Positions 14,100 through 18,325 of a stretch of DNA of 18,325 nucleotides are shown here, one piece after another (within the stretch, counting starts at the first letter, position 1; the number at the start of each line of letters is the position of its first letter). The translations under genes were made by a program, and so were the position numbers. The stretch is from Spirochaetaceae bacterium (GTDB taxonomy: Bacteria > Spirochaetota > Spirochaetia > Treponematales > Breznakiellaceae). A model generated the notes under the pieces. The model was not told where the DNA came from. It saw only the letters and a list, made by a program, of their open reading frames with translations, and made no database searches. The stretch covers positions 1 to 18,325 of the forward strand of contig JAISCO010000192.1 in the NCBI GenBank assembly GCA_031265535.1, read 5' to 3'.

Positions 14100-14164
14100 C
14101 AGTGGTCAGAGGTTTCCCGCTCCCCGTCAGTTTCCATTACAAAGATGTTGAACATCTTCGATGT

Positions 14165-15766
14165 TTAAGAATTTGGGCGCATTTCCGGCACGGGAAGCGG
14201 CTGCGAATGTTGCGCTAAATTCTCTTCCTCCTCTGTTGATGCAACTCCGCTGTCCAGTTCAACTTCCAAGAAATCCAGCAGATTTAAGAATGAGGCGGTT
14301 TTTTTTTCAATTTCAGAAATATTATAACCGTCAGAATAAAGCATTTCCGCCAACTCTTTTACATTTTTGATTTCGTTTTTCAGGCTTCCGTCTTTGTTTT
14401 CAAATTTCAAAAAAAATACAGACAATTGATTTAAATTATAGCCTATCCGGTTAATCATGGTCATAACTTCATCATTTACCGAATCGATATAGCGGGACAG
14501 TCTAATCCGGTCCGTGCTCTTTCCTGTCCGCAGCAAAATGTCGTTCAAGTATTTAATTTTAGCGCCCTTTTCCCCTAAATCCGACAAACTTAAATCGTAA
14601 GACGAAAGCTGTATGGATAATATCGTAAGATCGTGCGTTATCTGCGATAGAATATGCATATTGTCTACATTGAGCCAAATGCCGTATATAGTATATATAT
14701 CACATATCGATTTTATTTTTTTGAAAAACAACGACATAAAGATTATGCAATAGTTAAATGTTACGGTATGCTTAAAAGATGCCGCGCTTTTTACCCTATT
14801 GGCTTCATTCCACGTTTCAACATAAAATTGGGCGCCCCGCGCGTTTTTATTGCCTCCAAATATAAAAGAAACAGTATCACTGATACTGCGCTCTCTTTCC
14901 GAGGCTAAAATATCCTGAATTGTTTTGCGCGTGTTTCTTGCGGCGGTTTCTAAAAACAACTGCGCTATTTTTTCATTCTTGACTATAACATCATTTTTCC
15001 AGTCCGGATCACTGCCCGCGTGACATACTATCAACTCAAATATATTTGACGACATCACTTTTTCAAGTTTTTTAAAAATATCCATCCATTCCTTGTACTG
15101 AATATCCGCTCCCCGGTTGAGCCTGTTTAGTATATAGAATGTGGTTTTCCAGTCTTTTTCCGCGTTAATTTCTTCGGCAACAGCTATAAAATCTTTTAAA
15201 TTCTCCAGTATTTTTACCGCTTTCACTTTTAGAAACCGCTGATCAGGCCGAAAAGAATGTTCTTTCAGATTATTATTAAAATTCCTTAATAAATAATAAT
15301 AATCAAAATTAATCAGCCAAATAAATGAACAAGTAAGATGGTAACATTTATCAACATTTTCCCGCCAATCACTATTTAATTTCTCATTCAGATTTTCAAT
15401 ATTCTCTTCTGTCTGCCTTGCAATCGCTTTCGGATCGCCCAGCTTAAAATTTTCTATCAAATATTTGTTGCTAAGCCGCATGAATATATCCATAGCCTCT
15501 TCGTCAAAAAAATGACGCAAAACCATGTTCCTTAATCTTTGCGTTCCGTCTGTCGTATCTATTTTTATCTGTAACTGTGAACATGCTTCATATAATTCAT
15601 AAAAATACAGCGCAAGATTCTGGGTAGCATTACGAGAAAATATATTATAAAAAGATTTATATTTGTTTTTTTTAAGCGCTTTAACAAGCAGCTTCATTGC
15701 TTTATGCCGCTTTGATGCGTCCCCGGCGCCGCCAAAAAGCCAGTTTAATATATTCCTTAAATCCAT
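14165..15766 (-). CDS. conserved spirochaetal protein of unknown function (possibly DUF5312)
   Basis: A 533-aa protein, mostly helical, cytoplasmic by appearance (no signal peptide). The ATG at 15766 is preferred; a TTG at 15772 is closer to the GAGG Shine-Dalgarno, so the start is uncertain by two codons. Features: a basic N-terminal helix (KRHKAMKLLVKALKKNKYK), long charged amphipathic helices, an Asn/Tyr-rich segment (FDYYYLLRNFNNN), and an acidic, proline-containing tail. No catalytic motif is visible. It reminds me of a treponeme-restricted family annotated DUF5312, from memory only. It lies 100 bp downstream of the EF-G2 gene on the same strand. A short hairpin (14142-14158) follows its stop. 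Confidence 0.75.
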   Translation of the reverse strand: MDLRNILNWLFGGAGDASKRHKAMKLLVKALKKNKYKSFYNIFSRNATQNLALYFYELYEACSQLQIKIDTTDGTQRLRNMVLRHFFDEEAMDIFMRLSNKYLIENFKLGDPKAIARQTEENIENLNEKLNSDWRENVDKCYHLTCSFIWLINFDYYYLLRNFNNNLKEHSFRPDQRFLKVKAVKILENLKDFIAVAEEINAEKDWKTTFYILNRLNRGADIQYKEWMDIFKKLEKVMSSNIFELIVCHAGSDPDWKNDVIVKNEKIAQLFLETAARNTRKTIQDILASERERSISDTVSFIFGGNKNARGAQFYVETWNEANRVKSAASFKHTVTFNYCIIFMSLFFKKIKSICDIYTIYGIWLNVDNMHILSQITHDLTILSIQLSSYDLSLSDLGEKGAKIKYLNDILLRTGKSTDRIRLSRYIDSVNDEVMTMINRIGYNLNQLSVFFLKFENKDGSLKNEIKNVKELAEMLYSDGYNISEIEKKTASFLNLLDFLEVELDSGVASTEEEENLAQHSQPLPVPEMRPNS

Positions 15767-15866
15767 TCTCAAAATGCCTCGTTTTTAATAGGGTTATCCG
15801 GAAATTTCTGAATTTGAGGGCGCCGGACAAGTCAGTTTACATCGAATTAGGGGATTGAATGAATTA

Positions 15867-17885
15867 TTATCTCTTTTCAAAATGAGAAAATTCCATAGTA
15901 AATGTCGCGCGCCCTTGACTTTCCGAACGCAGCGCCGTCATAAATCCGAACATTTTTTCCATAGGCGCGTGAGCTTTTACTTCACCGGCGGAACTTTTTA
16001 GATCCGTGCTGACAACCTGTCCGCCGCGCTGTGCTAAAAGGCTTATCACATTACCGGTAAATTCGGATGGAGAGACAAGCGTTACAAGCATGATTGGCTC
16101 AAGCAGTATGGGAGAGGCGCCCCGGCAGGCCTCATCAAGACAGATACTGGCGCAAGCGGTAAAAGCCGCCGCTGTCCCGGTAATTTCAGAATAAGTGAGT
16201 TCTGTAAGCGTAACGCCTATATCAATGCAAGGATAGCCCATAGACACGCCGGAGTTAAGCGCTCCCATTACACCGTGTTCTACCGCCTCGAAAATTTCCG
16301 GCGGAATTTCCGCCCGGCGGGCGGCGCAAATGTATTTGTTCCCGCTTCCACGCGGCAAAGGCTCTACACGCAGCGTCAGCGCCGCCGCGGTTTCTTTTCC
16401 GGCAATCACGCGCGAAAAAGATTCATGTTTTTCCACCACCGCGTCTACAGATTCGCGGTATGTAACCTGCGGATTTCCCACGCGCGCCTCCACCTTGTAC
16501 TCCTTCAATATCCGCGTTACCAGCACCTCAAGATGCAACTCACCCATACCCGATATGATAAGCTGCCCCGTCTCCTCATTTTCCCGTTTAGTGAATGTCG
16601 GGTCCTCTTTGGATAAGACCTCCAGAATTTCATTTAATTTATCACGTTCCGAGGCGGTTTCGGGCTCTATTGACACTGAAATGACTGGCTCAGGGAACAA
16701 CATTTTCTCTAAAATTACCTGATAAGCCTCGTTTCCTATTGTATCGCCTGTTTGAGACAACTTCAAACCTATAATGACGCCTATATCACCTGCCGAAAGT
16801 GCGTCCATAGGCTCGGATTTGTTGGAATGCATACGCAAAATACGGTTTACACGTTCCCGTTTGCGTTTTCCGATGTTGTAAACCGCCGCCCCGCCCTCAA
16901 TTTTACCGGAATACATGCGGATATAACATAAACTGCCCGCCTCTCTATCATTTTGTATCTTAAAAACGAGGCCCAAAGGCTTTCCTTTAGGATCACAGGG
17001 GATTTCCTCCACCGCGTCTGTCTTTATGTTGTAAGCCTGCGCCGGCACGGTCTCGTCCGGCGCGGGCAGGTAGTCAATCACCGCGTCAATCAGCGGCTGC
17101 ACTCCTAAATTCCGCCGCGACGCGCCCGCAAGCACAGGCAGAAGATCGCGATTCAACGCGGCCTTCCTCAGTTCGGCGCGTATAAGTTCTTCCGGAATCG
17201 GGCTGCCCGCTATGTACAGTTCTGTTATCGGATCCGATACCGCCGAAAGCGCGTCGATTAGTTTTTCACGCCATTTTGACGCTATAGCCGCATTTTCCGG
17301 CGCTATTTCAGAGTAAACAAGCTCCCCCCCGTCCTCTCCCCGCCAGCGAATCTCGCGCTCGCCGATAAGGTCAATGACCCCTTCAAACATTGCTTCCTTT
17401 CCCAGCGGGATCTGAATTGCGGCGGGTTCAATTTTCAATTTTTCACGAATGTCGTCTAAAACCTGAAAAAAATCCGCTCCCACACGGTCCATTTTGTTCA
17501 CATAACCGGTACACGGCGTTTTGTAGCGTTCCGCCTGCCGCCAGACCGTCTCTGTCTGCGGTTCAACGCCGTGTACCGCGTCAAAAATAGCTATCGCGCC
17601 GTCCAGCACACGTAAAGAACGCTCTACTTCCGCGGTAAAATCCACATGACCCGGCGTATCAATGATATTTATCTGAAAACCACGCCAATATGTAGTTGTG
17701 GCGGCGCTCTGAATCGTTATTCCCCGCTCCTGCTCCTGTTCCATCCAGTCCATAATCGCTTCGCCGTCATCAACTTCACCGATTTTGTGACTCTTGCCGG
17801 TGTAGTAAAGGATCCTTTCTGTTGTGGTAGTTTTCCCCGCGTCTATATGTGCCATAACGCCGATATTCCGTATATTTTTTAACAT
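15867..17885 (-). CDS. fusA2: elongation factor G, spirochaete EF-G2 (ribosome-recycling) type
   Basis: A 672-aa translational GTPase, shorter than canonical EF-G (about 700). GTPase motifs: AHIDAGKT (12-19), RGITI (54-58), DTPGH (76-80), NKMD (130-133), and a G5 reading AGAS rather than GSA. Domains II-V are all present (ISGMGELHLEV, HGVMGALNSGVSMGYP). In domain IV the usual tip YHDVDSSE reads TYSEITGTAAA, and the following LDEACRGASPILLEPIML resembles mitochondrial EF-G2 (GFM2). In Borrelia the EF-G2 homologue has been shown to act in ribosome recycling, not translocation; the same role is inferred here. A second, translocating EF-G would be elsewhere. No clear Shine-Dalgarno before ATG 17885. 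Confidence 0.92.
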   Translation of the reverse strand: MLKNIRNIGVMAHIDAGKTTTTERILYYTGKSHKIGEVDDGEAIMDWMEQEQERGITIQSAATTTYWRGFQINIIDTPGHVDFTAEVERSLRVLDGAIAIFDAVHGVEPQTETVWRQAERYKTPCTGYVNKMDRVGADFFQVLDDIREKLKIEPAAIQIPLGKEAMFEGVIDLIGEREIRWRGEDGGELVYSEIAPENAAIASKWREKLIDALSAVSDPITELYIAGSPIPEELIRAELRKAALNRDLLPVLAGASRRNLGVQPLIDAVIDYLPAPDETVPAQAYNIKTDAVEEIPCDPKGKPLGLVFKIQNDREAGSLCYIRMYSGKIEGGAAVYNIGKRKRERVNRILRMHSNKSEPMDALSAGDIGVIIGLKLSQTGDTIGNEAYQVILEKMLFPEPVISVSIEPETASERDKLNEILEVLSKEDPTFTKRENEETGQLIISGMGELHLEVLVTRILKEYKVEARVGNPQVTYRESVDAVVEKHESFSRVIAGKETAAALTLRVEPLPRGSGNKYICAARRAEIPPEIFEAVEHGVMGALNSGVSMGYPCIDIGVTLTELTYSEITGTAAAFTACASICLDEACRGASPILLEPIMLVTLVSPSEFTGNVISLLAQRGGQVVSTDLKSSAGEVKAHAPMEKMFGFMTALRSESQGRATFTMEFSHFEKR

Positions 17886-17984
17886 AATGATTAAAACTTA
17901 CAGCAAATTTAAGCAAAAAGTAACCCTTCCTTCCCCCTATCCAAGTAAAAAATAAAAGGGAAAAAGTAAAAAAATCATCCTTCT

Positions 17985-18076
17985 TCATTGCTCATTGTTA
18001 ATTGCTAATACCTCACTCCTCAGTGTTCATTGCTCATTGCTCATTGCTCATTGCTAATTGTTAATTGCTAATTGTT
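17985..18076. repeat. short tandem repeats of the ATTGCTCATT / TTAATTGCTA type
   Basis: A run of degenerate units (CATTGCTCATTG, TTAATTGCTAA) repeated about nine times between the EF-G2 and Rpn-like genes. It leads directly into the dispersed repeat at 18072. A short relative (TGTTAATTGCTCATT) precedes the other copy near 8297. The rest of 17886-17984 is AT- and purine-rich with nothing I can name. Confidence 0.7.
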
Positions 18077-18127
18077 CCTTTTTACCTTTTCCTTTTTACC
18101 ATAAATTTTCTAAAAGTAAAATTGCTG
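18072..18127. repeat. dispersed AT-rich repeat, copy 2
   Basis: Same sequence as 8316-8365 with small indels: starts TTGTTCCTTTTTACC and ends CTAAAAGTAAAATTGCTG. It lies 61 bp before the Rpn-like start codon. Confidence 0.7.
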
Positions 18128-18188
18128 GAAAGAGGGAAGAGACCTTTCCTTTTCCCCCCATGTGCGATATACTTTTTGTGGAGGTTAT

Positions 18189-18325
18189 ATGGGCGCCAAC
18201 AGAGAATATAAAAGCAGCGTTTTTTCGTTATTGTTCGGGGAAGAAAACACCCTTAGGGGGTTGTACGAAGCGGTGGAGGGTGTAACCCTGCCGCCGGACC
18301 TGCCTATCACCATTAATACACTTGA
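18189..18325 (+). CDS. Rpn-family PD-(D/E)XK nuclease / putative transposase, 5' part
   Basis: ATG at 18189 with GGAGG 4 bp upstream; the frame is open to the right edge (45 codons). It reads MGANREYKSSVFSLLFGEE, then LRGLYEAVEGV and LPPDLPITINTL, the N-terminus typical of the many Rpn/PD-(D/E)XK 'transposase' proteins of treponemes. Rpn proteins of E. coli are DNA nucleases that promote RecA-independent recombination; they are also linked to phage defence. The catalytic residues would lie beyond the window. It is preceded by multi-copy repeats, consistent with a recently spread gene. Confidence 0.75.
   Translation, partial: MGANREYKSSVFSLLFGEENTLRGLYEAVEGVTLPPDLPITINTL

Overview
The window looks like part of a spirochaete chromosome, most likely a Treponema of the gut (termite-hindgut type). 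Reasons: the EF-G is the divergent, recycling-type second EF-G of spirochaetes; a lipoprotein-like HtrA protease has a loose spirochaetal lipobox; several long proteins resemble treponeme-only families; the right edge starts an Rpn/PD-(D/E)XK gene with the N-terminus seen in treponeme copies; and the intergenic DNA is full of small repeats and hairpins. The species call is inference; nothing in the window identifies it outright.

Left part (1-1800): accessory DNA. Two long imperfect palindromes (135-307 and 1053-1277) have the layout of integron attC sites and bracket a cassette with a PIN-domain toxin and its small antitoxin partner, both antisense to the attC sites. A second gene start at the extreme left edge also reads leftward. 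To the right follow a 162-bp inverted-repeat (MITE-like) element and mosaic intergenic repeats. No integrase lies in the window.

Middle left (1805-7444): a tight leftward operon: pgk, then a secreted protein with four DxDxDG Ca-binding-type loops, then a trypsin-like HtrA lipoprotein with two PDZ-like regions (genes overlapping by 14 bp), then a PAP2-like protein with degenerate active-site motifs. Glycolysis is joined here to envelope or periplasm genes.

Centre (7445-9576): about 920 bp of gene-poor repeat DNA, a leftward TrpR/YerC-family regulator, a divergent secreted protein, and a hairpin between convergent genes.

Right part (9577-18325): a 913-aa degenerate P-loop/TPR protein with a 14-G tract inside its reading frame (a likely phase-variation switch); a cluster of five hairpins in front of a QueG-like Fe-S protein whose last ~140 codons are read from intergenic repeats; a 535-aa conserved spirochaetal protein of unknown function; spirochaete EF-G2; a run of short AT-rich repeats; and the start of an Rpn-family gene.

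Strongest leads: the integron-type cassette with covarying attC stems, the poly-G contingency locus, and the repeat-extended, palindrome-bearing QueG-like gene. All rest on reading the sequence by eye; no searches were run.
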